Of a DNA stretch of 64,000 nucleotides, positions 42,876-52,104 are shown one piece after another. The position numbers and the translations under genes were made by a program. Location: assembly GCF_904846695.1 (NCBI RefSeq), contig NZ_CAJHBR010000006.1:1-64000 (forward strand). The letters run 5' to 3'. Each line of letters begins with the position of its first letter. The stretch's first letter is position 1. Source of the DNA: Psychrobacter urativorans (GTDB taxonomy: Bacteria; Pseudomonadota; Gammaproteobacteria; Pseudomonadales; Moraxellaceae). Below the pieces are notes generated by a model. It was not told the DNA's origin, ran no database searches, and worked only from the letters and a program-made list of their open reading frames with translations.

Positions 42876-44087
42876 TTAGTTAATCTCTAAGCTCATTTTA
42901 GGACCAAAAGGCTCGTAGTGAACACTATCAACGCTGTGTTGTAGAGTGGTCAAACCATTGATCATACTTTGCATAAAGGGCATTGATCCGCAAACATAAA
43001 TATCAGCAGGCTTAGGTAGCGTGGCCAGATAGCTCTCCCCTAATAGCTGCCCCTCTTCGAAATAAAAGATGTTTTTATCTACTTGTTGCGCGCCAGCTAA
43101 ACAGTTATCGACTTGCGCTTTAAAGCCGTGATGCTGCTCATTTTGACAAGCATATGCCCAAATAATAGGTCGTTGCGGATTGGCCGTTACTTGCGCCTCT
43201 AGCATAGCTAATATAGGGGTAATGCCAACACCTGCACTGATCAATACTAGCGGAATTTCATTCTGATGTATCAGCGCTTTATTAAGAGCAAAGTCGCCCG
43301 CTGGTGCGGATAACAAAATAGTCTCGCCCACTTGCAGCTCGTCATGCAGATAGTTAGAAACTAAACCTGAGTGCCCATCGCGATTGTCTCTTTTTACCGC
43401 AAACTGAATACCTTTTTCAGTGCTCGCTGAGTTTAAAGAATAATGACGCAAAGCTAAATGATCGCTATTTTTAGGATCGGTTTTTACGGTGATATATTGA
43501 CCCGCTGTTAGAGTTAGTTGACTCAAATCAATGCTTTGGTTATCAAGTTGGTTGCCAGCTTGATTGGCATTTACTGGTAGCACAGTAAAAGCTGCAATAT
43601 CAGTAGCTACTGCTACTTTTTCAATCACTTTAAAGCTAGCAAAGCCTTGCCACATAGCTTCCTTATACATCCCTTTTTCAAGCTCAATAAACACTCTAGC
43701 AATTTCGTCATAAGCCTCTGTCCAAGCCTCAATAATGTCATCGCTCGCCCCTTCACCCAGCACTTGCTTGATAGCGCCGATTAAGTGCTTACCTACAATC
43801 GGGTAATGCTCTGGCAAAATCTGCAAAGCCCGATGCTTATGACTGATTTCAGTTACTTGTGGCAATAACACGGCTAAATGCTCAAGATGTTTAGCCGCGG
43901 CTAATACCGTCGTTGCTAAAGCGGTCTGTTGGCGACCCAGTTTTTGATTGGTTTTATTAAAAATATCTAATAGCTCAGGATGCTCAACGAACATGTTTTG
44001 ATAAAACACGCTGGTAATAGCTGTGCCATGCGCCTCAAGTACTGGAACTGTGGCTTTTACGATTGCTATAGTTTCTGCGCTAGCCAT
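42876..44087 (-). CDS. hmp: Flavohemoglobin, nitric oxide dioxygenase
   Basis: A 403-residue protein from the ATG at 44087, matching the family length; an upstream start at 44162 is unlikely. The N-terminal globin domain (ATVPVLEAHGTAITSVFYQN, distal and proximal His in the helices up to about 140) is followed by a FAD domain (HYSLNSAS-type motif LRHYSLNSA) and an NAD domain ending CGSMPFMQSM, KYEPFGP-like HYEPFGPKM. It turns NO into nitrate using NAD(P)H and O2 in the cytoplasm. The gene stands alone, and an NsrR-like box lies 123 bases upstream. Confidence 0.9.
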   Translation of the reverse strand: MASAETIAIVKATVPVLEAHGTAITSVFYQNMFVEHPELLDIFNKTNQKLGRQQTALATTVLAAAKHLEHLAVLLPQVTEISHKHRALQILPEHYPIVGKHLIGAIKQVLGEGASDDIIEAWTEAYDEIARVFIELEKGMYKEAMWQGFASFKVIEKVAVATDIAAFTVLPVNANQAGNQLDNQSIDLSQLTLTAGQYITVKTDPKNSDHLALRHYSLNSASTEKGIQFAVKRDNRDGHSGLVSNYLHDELQVGETILLSAPAGDFALNKALIHQNEIPLVLISAGVGITPILAMLEAQVTANPQRPIIWAYACQNEQHHGFKAQVDNCLAGAQQVDKNIFYFEEGQLLGESYLATLPKPADIYVCGSMPFMQSMINGLTTLQHSVDSVHYEPFGPKMSLEIN

Positions 44088-44209
44088 TATGTCTCTCTTA
44101 GTGGTGGTTGATATTAATAAGTTTAGGTAGTACAGCGAGCGATAGCGACTAGCGTTGCTCAAAGCAATTATGTGCTCAGCCGTAAGACAGCAGCGCCATC
44201 ATTCTTTAT

Positions 44210-44232
44210 AAGATATATTTAAAATGAATGTT
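44210..44232 (-). promoter_or_regulatory. NsrR-like box upstream of hmp
   Basis: The sequence AAGATATATTTAAAATGAATGTT (23 bases, written here in two halves: AAGATATATTT and AAAATGAATGTT) agrees at 19 of 23 positions with the consensus AAGATGCATTT-AAAATGCATCTT known for NsrR. Position upstream of hmp fits NO-controlled repression. The regulator gene is not in the window. Confidence 0.55.
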
Positions 44233-44441
44233 ATCATAATTGTGAAATAATACCAATAAAATATCAGTACCCGCTGCTGCTAATGACAGATTTTTCTATT
44301 TGATTGGGCCTTAATAATCGCAGAAATATTCAACGAAAGTATTGCAAAATATAGGGAAAATACTACAAAACCAGCGCTCAAAGTCCTTAATAATCGCTAT
44401 ACAGAGATGATAATTAAAATAAAAGATGCTTTATGCTAAAT

Positions 44442-44476
44442 AAAAAAAGCCGCTATGAAGGAGTTCCATAACGACT
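44442..44476 (-). terminator. Terminator of the MoxR-VWA operon
   Basis: On the minus strand AGTCGTTATGGAA pairs with TTCATAGCGGCT (with G-T pairs) and a run of seven T follows. It lies 100 bases beyond the VWA gene stop. Confidence 0.7.
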
Positions 44477-44479
44477 GCT

Positions 44480-44526
44480 TGACTGATTTTACTGATTTTA
44501 CTGATTTTACTGATTTTACTGATTTT
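44480..44526. repeat. Tandem 9-bp repeat (ACTGATTTT x5)
   Basis: Five direct copies of ACTGATTTT lie between the VWA gene stop and its terminator hairpin. Copy number could vary by slippage. No function is visible. Confidence 0.7.
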
Positions 44527-44575
44527 GTAAGGATTCAGTGATATCGATTTATAATCAAGGCTTATTGTCTACTTA

Positions 44576-45826
44576 CTACCGCGCTAAATAACTAGTCATA
44601 TCCTCAACGCCATGCAGCGTCATCGGATACATTTGCTCGTTCATTAAGGTTTTTATCTCCCCAATAGTTTGAGTATAAGACCAATAGCTAGGGTTTTCCG
44701 GATTTAGCCACGCTACTTTATCAAAATGGGCTAGTACCCGTTTTAGCCAAACGACACCAGCTTCATTATTCATATACTCAACGCTGCCGCCTACTGAAAA
44801 CAACTCATAAGGAGACATCGACGCATCACCCACGAATATCACTCGATACTCACGACCATACTTGTTCAATAGCTCAAAGGTTGGCATAGGCGCGCTATGG
44901 CGACGGTTATTGTCCTTCCATACATAGTCATAGAGACAATTATGAAAATAGAAAAAATCTAAGGTCTTAAATTCATTCTTAGCGGCTGAAAACAGTTTCT
45001 CTAAAGCTTCAACATGCACATCCATACTGCCACCCACATCGAATAGCATTAGCACTTTGACCCGATTACGGCGTTCAGCTTGCATATGAATATCGAGCAC
45101 ACCCTTTTTGGCAGTGCGCTTGATAGTCTCGTGGATATCTAACTCATCAGCACTACCGGTACGGGCAAATTGGCGCAAATTACGTAGCGCCATCTGTATT
45201 TGCCGAGTACCGAGTAAACTATCATCATCAAGGTTGCGGTATTTGCGCTGCTCCCACACCTTCACCGCACTACGCTTGCGCGATTCGCCACCGACTCGCA
45301 CCCCTTCTGGATGATCGCCATAAGACCCGAACGGTGAGCTGCCACCAGTTCCAACCCATTTACTACCGCCTTGATGGCGCTCTTTTTGCTCTTTAAGGCG
45401 TTCTTCCAACGCTTTCATCAGCTCCTCAAGCGAGCCGTATTTTTTTAACAGTCGCCGTTGCTCATCAGTTAGATTATTAGGATCAAGCTTAAGATCTAGC
45501 CACTCTTGCGGGATATCAGTCAGCTTAGCCATTAGCTCATCGATATCTAAGCTATCAACGCCTTCAAAATAATCCGCCATTGCCCGATCGAACTTATCAA
45601 AATGGCGCTCATCTTTGACCATACACAAGCGAATAAGTCGATACATATCCTCACGACTAGCGAAAGCACGTGGCTGCCAATCTTGCTGATCTTGTTGACT
45701 TTGCCGCTCACCAACATACGGCTGCATCATCAATCCATGCTCAAGCGCCGCATTGAGATCGAGCAGCTCACGAGTAGTGACGGGCACGCCGTAACTACGC
45801 AAGGTATAGAATAGTTTGACAAACAT
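44576..45826 (-). CDS. VWA-domain protein, CoxE-like
   Basis: A 416-residue protein of the CoxE/VWA family. The N-terminal part has VKLFYTLRSYGVPVTTRELL (the typical opening), a charged middle with SRKRSAVKVWEQRKYRNLD, and a VWA domain with the MIDAS VLMLFDVGGSMDVHVEALE near 255 and later DASMSP. It starts 51 bases after the MoxR ATPase stop and is likely its partner in a chaperone-like complex that assembles or activates a metal enzyme, as known for MoxR-VWA pairs. The client is unknown. Confidence 0.82.
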   Translation of the reverse strand: MFVKLFYTLRSYGVPVTTRELLDLNAALEHGLMMQPYVGERQSQQDQQDWQPRAFASREDMYRLIRLCMVKDERHFDKFDRAMADYFEGVDSLDIDELMAKLTDIPQEWLDLKLDPNNLTDEQRRLLKKYGSLEELMKALEERLKEQKERHQGGSKWVGTGGSSPFGSYGDHPEGVRVGGESRKRSAVKVWEQRKYRNLDDDSLLGTRQIQMALRNLRQFARTGSADELDIHETIKRTAKKGVLDIHMQAERRNRVKVLMLFDVGGSMDVHVEALEKLFSAAKNEFKTLDFFYFHNCLYDYVWKDNNRRHSAPMPTFELLNKYGREYRVIFVGDASMSPYELFSVGGSVEYMNNEAGVVWLKRVLAHFDKVAWLNPENPSYWSYTQTIGEIKTLMNEQMYPMTLHGVEDMTSYLAR

Positions 45827-45877
45827 AAAGCACGCCTCCCTTATTAGCGAATGTTCTCAGCAGGCCTATTAGCCTAT

Positions 45878-46735
45878 TTAACGGCGCATCAAATTAGCAA
45901 AGCGCTGTAACAGGTTGACATCGGCTTCATTTTTTAGCAGCGCCCCATAAAGTGGTGGAATAGACTTTTCCCCGCGTAAGTTCTCTTCTAGCTCAGCTTG
46001 TGCCATATCATCGGCCAATAATAAGGTCAACCAGTCGACTAATTCTGAAGTTGATGGTGGCTTTTTTAGTCCTTGCACATTACGTAATTTGTAAAAGACA
46101 TCTAAGGCGTCGTTGACCAGTTTTTGTTGGATATTAGGGAAATGCACGTCAATAATTTGACGCATAGTTTGCTCTTCTGGGAAATCAATATAATGGAAGA
46201 AACAACGACGTAAAAAAGCATCTGGCAGCTCTTTTTCATTGTTTGAAGTGATAATAACTACCGGACGCTGCTCGGCTGTAATAGTCTCGCCAGTCTCATA
46301 GACATAGAATGACATCTTATCGAGCTCGTGCAGTAAGTCATTGGGGAACTCAATATCAGCTTTATCGACCTCATCGATCAATAACACGCTGCGCTGTTCG
46401 CTAGTAAAAGCCTCCCACAGCTTACCGGGTTTAATGTAATTACCAATCTCATAAACCTTATCATCACCCATTTGTGAGTCACGCAGACGGGACACCGCAT
46501 CGTATTCGTATAAGCCTTGTTCAGCTTTAGTCGTTGATTTAATGTGCCAAGTAATTAAGGGCATACCCAAACTGGCGGCGACTTCTTCGGCTAATAAGGT
46601 TTTTCCAGTACCAGGCTCACCTTTAATAAGTAACGGCTTTTGCAGCGTCATAGCGGCATTTACCGCCAGTTGCAAGTCATCGGTAGCGATATAACTATCG
46701 GTGCCAGTAAAGCTTTTTTTAGCGCTATTAGTCAT
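45878..46735 (-). CDS. MoxR-family AAA+ ATPase
   Basis: A 285-residue AAA+ ATPase with Walker A GEPGTGKTLL (about 37-46), Walker B SVLLIDEVDKADI, sensor I VVIITSNNEKELPDAF and arginine RRCFFHYIDFP. The length and motifs match MoxR proteins that work with a VWA protein encoded next to them, as here. The ATPase is made before the VWA gene in a two-gene minus-strand operon. Confidence 0.87.
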   Translation of the reverse strand: MTNSAKKSFTGTDSYIATDDLQLAVNAAMTLQKPLLIKGEPGTGKTLLAEEVAASLGMPLITWHIKSTTKAEQGLYEYDAVSRLRDSQMGDDKVYEIGNYIKPGKLWEAFTSEQRSVLLIDEVDKADIEFPNDLLHELDKMSFYVYETGETITAEQRPVVIITSNNEKELPDAFLRRCFFHYIDFPEEQTMRQIIDVHFPNIQQKLVNDALDVFYKLRNVQGLKKPPSTSELVDWLTLLLADDMAQAELEENLRGEKSIPPLYGALLKNEADVNLLQRFANLMRR

Positions 46736-47043
46736 AGTATCAGTCTCAGTGATTATATTTATTTAATAAATTAACAAGGTATTAGATGCACAGCTGTTAG
46801 ATTCAAGGCCATTAGATCAAAAACCATCAGATCAATAACAGTTACTAGCGAATAATTTTATAGGGTTGAAGATTAGCACAGCCTATGACAATGCCCAAAT
46901 ACTGATGCGTCTGCGTTTTTGCTAAAGCTCAACATTAGCGCTATAGCCGACTGCTAGCAGATAATAAACAGCCACCCATAAAAAAGACACTATTAAGTGT
47001 CTTTTTTATTAATTATTTATTCAAAGTTATGTCTGCGCAGGCT
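46736..47043. other. Gene-free stretch with terminator
   Basis: No gene is seen. It contains the promoter side of the MoxR operon and the perfect hairpin at 46980. Confidence 0.4.
46980..47007. terminator. Bidirectional terminator
   Basis: AAAAAAGACACT-ATTA-AGTGTCTTTTTT is a perfect stem with an A-run and T-run. It lies about 35 bases beyond the membrane protein gene on the minus strand. Confidence 0.8.
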
Positions 47044-47865
47044 TTACTTACTATCTTCGCCTTTTTTGTCGCTGGGTACTATTGGGTCTTGAACCGGGTT
47101 TTTACTATAAAAGCCCTCGACTGGCTTTCTGCTTATCGCTGTATCTCGATTAACCTTTTTAGTGGTTAGCTGGCTATCTGCAAGCTTACTGGCTTTAAGC
47201 TTATTAGCATCAGAGTCAATAAACGTTTCAGCGCTAGTAGTTGGGTTAGCACTACTAGCTAGCTTAGAGCTGGCTACTGTTTTGCCAGTATTAGCCTTGT
47301 TCTTAAGTATAGCGAACGGTAGCGGTTGCTTAGCTTCTACAGGCTCGACTGCTACTGAGCCATCCTGCGGCAAATAGTTACCACCCGCCAGCTGCATAGT
47401 GGCTTGAGTATCAGCCGCAGTATGTTGACGAGCTTTATCCAAACTTGTCTCAAATGCCCCACGGATTAGCTGCCATATAAAGCCCACAAACAAGCCGACT
47501 ACTAGCACTACTAATATAGGTAAGGCATTACTAATAGCACCGGCAGTATCTTTCATCATGATGGCATATACCACACTGATGCTGGCTGGCGCTATAATAC
47601 TAGGATCATTGAGCGCCGTACCTGGTGCTAATAACACCGCAAATAGGATCATCCAGCTCATACCACCAAAAGGTCGTGGCAACATTCTAGCCACTAATAC
47701 CCAAAGTAAAAGTACCAAAATCGCCCCACCAAGATAAGCATACATCGGCAAATCAGCTGGCGGGACGCCTTTGACCATTTGGCTCCACCAAATGACAATC
47801 TCACCAAGAATGTCACTGATTTTCTCTAATGGTAAACTATTTAAAATGCTTTTTAACCAATCCAT
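47044..47865 (-). CDS. Hypothetical multi-pass membrane protein
   Basis: A 273-residue protein from the ATG at 47865; an upstream start at 47898 is possible. Three to four hydrophobic stretches lie in the first 140 residues (LGGAILVLLLWVLVARMLPR, MILFAVLLAPGTAL, LPILVVLVVGLFVGFIWQLI), followed by a polar, proline- and lysine-rich cytoplasmic tail of about 125 residues. I do not recognise the family. It is a single gene between the MoxR pair and YcgL. Confidence 0.6.
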   Translation of the reverse strand: MDWLKSILNSLPLEKISDILGEIVIWWSQMVKGVPPADLPMYAYLGGAILVLLLWVLVARMLPRPFGGMSWMILFAVLLAPGTALNDPSIIAPASISVVYAIMMKDTAGAISNALPILVVLVVGLFVGFIWQLIRGAFETSLDKARQHTAADTQATMQLAGGNYLPQDGSVAVEPVEAKQPLPFAILKNKANTGKTVASSKLASSANPTTSAETFIDSDANKLKASKLADSQLTTKKVNRDTAISRKPVEGFYSKNPVQDPIVPSDKKGEDSK

Positions 47866-48063
47866 GCGTGTTTGACTACCTGCGTTTATAAGTGGCATAG
47901 CACAATGCTATAGCAATGACCCTAGCGTATGCATGCACAATAAGCCGCTAGTTTATCACGACTTTATGCCAAAATGCATACCTTACCCTTAGCAACAGCG
48001 CTTTTTTTATCTATAAACGCCGCTTATTATGTTAACTCTCTACTCACAACCCTAATGTTTTTA

Positions 48064-48384
48064 TCAGTCATAAATATTGTCTTGAGCTTCACGTGCTCTG
48101 AGTTCCGCTTGCTTGCGCATAACGTCTTGTGGCGGCAGCTGAACAAAATACCCTTGAGACTTAAGCTTGGCGAGCACTTCTTCTTTATCGACGCGCGCCA
48201 GTTTTTCTGTGGCTGCTAAATCCAAATGCATCACAAACTTACTGACTCCTAAACCTTTACGAAAGTCTTTAGGAACCACGCTGAGCCAATCCTTGATCTC
48301 ATCAGTATCATCAGGATAGCCAGGGCGAGCGATATAAATGTACATATCATCATGCTTGGGGAATTTGTAAATATCACAATGCAT
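48064..48384 (-). CDS. YcgL domain protein
   Basis: A 106-residue protein matching the YcgL family: MHCDIYKFPKHDDMYIYIAR opening, LGVSKFVMHLDLAATEKLAR centre and LKSQGYFVQLPP. YcgL proteins are small cytoplasmic proteins of unknown role found next to RNase D in many gammaproteobacteria. Here RNase D is 8 kb away at 55857. Confidence 0.8.
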   Translation of the reverse strand: MHCDIYKFPKHDDMYIYIARPGYPDDTDEIKDWLSVVPKDFRKGLGVSKFVMHLDLAATEKLARVDKEEVLAKLKSQGYFVQLPPQDVMRKQAELRAREAQDNIYD

Positions 48385-48803
48385 AAAATAGACCTATAAG
48401 GTAAAAAGGATTACAACCAATAAATAAACGTTAAATACGTTAATGGATACTACTAGCCTAGCATAACTTATTTTATTCTCAATAGTAGCTTTGCGTATTA
48501 GCAGCGGGCTGGCAATCTGTAACCACCGCTTTATTGTCAAATTAGTGTCAAATTAGTGTCAAAGCAGAGGCCGTTACTAATATTAATAGTTAAAAAAACT
48601 TCTAAACTTGCCAGCCATAGCCAATTGACCGTTAGAGAACTAATAAGGCTACCAGCAGTAGTATTAGCTTATTATCTAACTCAGCATTGTATTGTACAAT
48701 GCCCTCAAAATTATACGCTAAGCTTTTGTTAGAGGGTAGCGACTAGAGTTATAAGAGTTCTGCCAACCAAAAACAATACTAGGGTGCGTTTTTACCAAAT
48801 TTA
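48385..48803. other. Gene-free stretch before the glycine riboswitch
   Basis: About 420 bases with no gene. It separates YcgL from the divergent gcv leader and likely includes both promoters. Confidence 0.4.
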
Positions 48804-48835
48804 TTGACTTTAATCCCTTTAGTAGCTTGTAAAAT
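48804..48835 (+). promoter_or_regulatory. Candidate promoter of the gcv leader
   Basis: TTGACT at 48804 and TGTAAA at 48828 lie 18 bases apart, about 35 bases before the first glycine aptamer. The -10 match is weak (4 of 6). Confidence 0.35.
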
Positions 48836-48865
48836 AGTTATGAACCTTTCATAATAATAGCGTTT

Positions 48866-49175
48866 CTCAGGAGAGAGTTTTATAACCAAAGGCGACATTT
48901 ACTAATGTGGCTTAATAATGCTTATAAAACCACCGAAGGCGCATCTACCCTGCCAATCGCTCAGGTAAAAGGACTGAAAAACACATGCCGTAAGTTTTAA
49001 TTGATGCTGTTATTTTTTAATAGCTGTCATTGCAGCTTAAGGCATAACAAATCTGGAGAGCGGTAAAGATCTATATCCTTACCCACCGAAGGGGAGAAAA
49101 CGCGACATCCTATAGCTTATAGCGATGCTCGTGTTGAAAATCTCAGGTCACAGGACAGATAGGGCTATTGCTCAA
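48866..49175 (+). ncRNA. Tandem glycine riboswitch upstream of gcvT
   Basis: Two aptamers in tandem. Aptamer 1 shows GGAGAG at 48870, CCACCGAAGGCGCA at about 48932, and GCTCAGG-TAAAAGGACTGA near 48958-48977. Aptamer 2 shows GGAGAG at 49055, CCACCGAAGGGGAGAAAA near 49083, and TCTCAGG-TCACAGGACAG at 49141-49158. These are the conserved glycine aptamer signatures. The element lies 160-470 bases before the gcvT start and is expected to switch on the cleavage genes when glycine is high. The expression platform is not clear. Confidence 0.9.
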
Positions 49176-49338
49176 TCAGACATTTTTGGTCTTTTTGGCT
49201 TGCAGCTTTGTTGTGTGCGCCACCTTTTGTGGTAATAATGCCCTTTGTATTATTACTTCTCGTTACTTTATAGCCACTGTCTACCTTGCTATTATTGCTT
49301 ATTAATTAGCATCGACAGTGTCTACACAAGGATTTGTT

Positions 49339-50499
49339 ATGACCGATATCTCTTCTCAAGCTCCTCAACGCACTCCTCTATATCAGTCTCACATCGATAG
49401 CGATGCCAAATTAGTAGACTTTTCAGGTTGGGAATTACCAATCAATTACGGTTCACAAATCGAAGAACACGAAGCTGTTCGTACTGATGCTGGGATGTTC
49501 GACGTCTCACATATGGTCATAGTTGATGTTAAAGGTGCAGACAGCAAGGCATGGCTACAAAAGCTGCTAGCTAATGATGTCAATAAACTAAAAATCGTTG
49601 GTAAAGCTTTATACTCGCCTATGCTTAATGGACAAGGCGGCATCATCGATGACTTAATTGTTTACTTATCAAACAGCGAAGAGACGGCTTACCGTATCGT
49701 TTCAAACGCTGCAACTCATGACAAAGATATTGCACAGTTCCATAAAGTCGCTGAAGGCTTCGACGTTGAGCTAACTGAACGTACTGAGTTAGCTATGCTA
49801 GCGGTTCAAGGCCCTAATGCTGTTGCAAAACTGATCCAAGCTAAGCCAAGTTGGGCGGATACTTTAGCAAAAATAACGCCTTTTGTTGGTGCTGACTTGA
49901 CTGATATTGAAGGTAGCGATTGGTTCGTGGCACGCACCGGCTATACTGGTGAAGATGGCGTCGAAGTCATTATGCATGCTGATAATGCTCCTGCTTTTTT
50001 TGAGCAGCTTAAAGCTGTAGGTATCAAGCCTGCCGGTCTTGGCGCGCGTGATACTTTGCGTATGGAAGCTGGCATGAACTTATACGGTCACGATATGGAT
50101 GAAACCATCAGCCCGTACGAGTGTAATATGGGCTGGACGCTAGCCTTAAAAGATGAGCGCGACTTCATTGGTCGTGAAGCATTGGTCATAAAGCGCGAGC
50201 AAGCTAAAGAAGACAACACCGCTATGAAGCAAGTCGGCTTGTTATTGACTACTCGTGGTGTAATACGCGAAGGTATGGCAGTGTCTATCAATCAAGGTAC
50301 TGACAATGAGCAAACGGGTATTATCACTAGTGGTACTTTTTCGCCAACTCTAAAAAACTCTATCGCTATAGCTCGTGTTCCTATGAGCCTATCCGATGAA
50401 GATAATGTGCAAATTGACTTACGTGGTAAAGGTAAGTTTGTAGACGTCCGTGTCCTAAAGCTACCTTTTGTGCGTAATGGTGAACAACAATTTAGTTAA
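49339..50499 (+). CDS. gcvT: Aminomethyltransferase, glycine cleavage T protein
   Basis: A 386-residue T protein from the ATG at 49339, which has AAGGA upstream; a start seven codons earlier has no support. It takes the aminomethyl group from lipoyl-H protein and, with tetrahydrofolate, gives 5,10-methylene-THF and ammonia in the cytoplasm. The folate-binding region [41 protein letters not shown] and [11 protein letters not shown] are all present and length is normal. It is the first gene under the riboswitch, followed by gcvH after 160 bases. Confidence 0.93.
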   Translation: MTDISSQAPQRTPLYQSHIDSDAKLVDFSGWELPINYGSQIEEHEAVRTDAGMFDVSHMVIVDVKGADSKAWLQKLLANDVNKLKIVGKALYSPMLNGQGGIIDDLIVYLSNSEETAYRIVSNAATHDKDIAQFHKVAEGFDVELTERTELAMLAVQGPNAVAKLIQAKPSWADTLAKITPFVGADLTDIEGSDWFVARTGYTGEDGVEVIMHADNAPAFFEQLKAVGIKPAGLGARDTLRMEAGMNLYGHDMDETISPYECNMGWTLALKDERDFIGREALVIKREQAKEDNTAMKQVGLLLTTRGVIREGMAVSINQGTDNEQTGIITSGTFSPTLKNSIAIARVPMSLSDEDNVQIDLRGKGKFVDVRVLKLPFVRNGEQQFS

Positions 50500-50658
50500 T
50501 TTTTATTTCGTATTGGCTAGGTTCAACCAATAGTATTTGTTTAGCGGTTAAGTAGACTTTTACCCTACCTTGTTCTATTAACCGCTGCTATTAACGGGTT
50601 ATTTGTAATTGTTAATTTTTCAAATGTTTTTTAAAAACTATCCTTAAAGGAGCACTTT

Positions 50659-51039
50659 ATGAGCAACGTCCCAGCAGAACTAAAATATATTGCTAGCCAC
50701 GAATGGTTACGTTTAGAAGACGACGGTACTATCACTGTTGGTATTACTGATCACGCCCAAGACTTACTTGGTGACGTAGTATTCGTTGAGTTACCAGATG
50801 TTGGCGATATCATCGCCGTTGATGACGAAATTTCAGTGGTTGAATCTGTTAAAGCTGCCTCTGACGTTTATGCTCCACTCTCTGGTGAAGTTGTCGCTAT
50901 TAACGAAAGTTTAGAAGATGATCCTGAAATCATCAACTCTGACCCGTATGGCGAAGGTTGGTTCTTTAGAATGAAGCCTGACAATATGGCCGACTATGAA
51001 GCCTTATTAAGTGCTGAAGAATACGAAAGCGAGCTATAA
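50659..51039 (+). CDS. gcvH: Glycine cleavage H protein
   Basis: A 126-residue lipoyl carrier protein that shuttles the aminomethyl group between P, T and L proteins. The lipoylated lysine is in [19 protein letters not shown] near residue 64, and the family ends with [27 protein letters not shown] precedes the ATG. It is the second gene of the gcv cluster. Confidence 0.94.
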   Translation: MSNVPAELKYIASHEWLRLEDDGTITVGITDHAQDLLGDVVFVELPDVGDIIAVDDEISVVESVKAASDVYAPLSGEVVAINESLEDDPEIINSDPYGEGWFFRMKPDNMADYEALLSAEEYESEL

Positions 51040-51169
51040 GCTTTTGCTCACTGCCCTATCTTTTTGACTCATAGCTATTCGCAGATACTAGCGTCAGTTG
51101 GTATCTGTCACCATCTCGTCTTATCCCCTATTATTTATCATCTAACGTTATCTTGTTCTGGAGTCACTC

Positions 51170-51940
51170 ATGAAACCAGCTGATACCACCGACCATATTG
51201 ATTCAACTGATATGGCGACACCTACTTATACTCCACAATTACAAGCATTCCAGCAAGTGGTAGAGTCACGTCGCTCAGTGCGTCGCTTTACTGACACCCC
51301 TATCCCTGATGCGGTGTTGGCTGATTGTTTGCGCTTAGCTATGTTAGCGCCCAACTCAAGCAATTTGCAGCCTTGGGAATTCTATGTGATTGATAGCGCT
51401 GCTAAGCGTGAATTAGCGGTAAAAAACTGCATGGGTCAAAACGCTGCCAAGACCGCAGCACGTCTGATTGCAGTAGTCGCTCGTACTGATAATTGGCATG
51501 AACATGCGCAGCAAGTTTTGCGTGAATATCCTATTCAGCCTGTACCCAAAAAAGTTAAAAGCTACTACACTCAAGCAGTCACTATGGACTTTATACGTGG
51601 ACCAGTAAACGCTCTATCTGTCGCCAAATGGAGTGCCGCGCAAGTGTTTAGACGAGTTAAAGGCCCAATAAAATCGCCTTATTATACTTTTGATGATGTC
51701 AAAAACTGGGCGACCAATAACACTGCTCTTGGCGCCGAAAACTTGATGTTAGCCTTACGTGCTCATGGTTTTGATAGCTGTCCTATGGGCGGTTTTGATG
51801 AGCCTGCGATGAAGGATCTGTTGAACTTGAGCGATGGCCATCATATCGTGATGATGATAGGTGCTGGTGAACGGGCAGATAATGGCATTTATCACTCACA
51901 GTTTCGCTTCGATCAGCAGCAGCTTGTACACTACGTTTAA
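51170..51940 (+). CDS. Nitroreductase family protein
   Basis: A 256-residue FMN-dependent nitroreductase-fold enzyme. The core opens with ESRRSVRRFTDTPIPDAVL and APNSSNLQPWEFYVIDS, both typical FMN-binding segments, and ends with DSCPMGGFDEPAMKDLLNL. A physiological substrate cannot be read. It sits between gcvH and gcvP in the same direction, which is not the standard gcv order, and may be read through under the riboswitch. Confidence 0.82.
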   Translation: MKPADTTDHIDSTDMATPTYTPQLQAFQQVVESRRSVRRFTDTPIPDAVLADCLRLAMLAPNSSNLQPWEFYVIDSAAKRELAVKNCMGQNAAKTAARLIAVVARTDNWHEHAQQVLREYPIQPVPKKVKSYYTQAVTMDFIRGPVNALSVAKWSAAQVFRRVKGPIKSPYYTFDDVKNWATNNTALGAENLMLALRAHGFDSCPMGGFDEPAMKDLLNLSDGHHIVMMIGAGERADNGIYHSQFRFDQQQLVHYV

Positions 51941-52104
51941 CGCATAACGGTTAAAGTTCAACGCTTAAGCTTTAATGAGTAAAGCTCAGCATTATTTTTA
52001 GGCTAATAGTTATCAGTTTTATAAGCTTTTTATCTGTTTTCATTACTTTTTATCTATTTTTATTATATGTATAGCTTGTATTGTAAAAGCTAACAAGGAC
52101 TATT

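Noticed and set aside
44480..44526. CRISPR-like or iteron array
   Set aside because: Perfect 9-bp head-to-tail copies without spacers next to a terminator; no replication gene nearby.
50541..50590. Terminator between gcvT and gcvH
   Set aside because: AGCGGTTAA/TTAACCGCT has a loop of about 30 bases and no T-run.
51082..51107. Terminator between gcvH and the nitroreductase gene
   Set aside because: CAGATAC/GTATCTG can pair but no T-run follows, so termination is unlikely.
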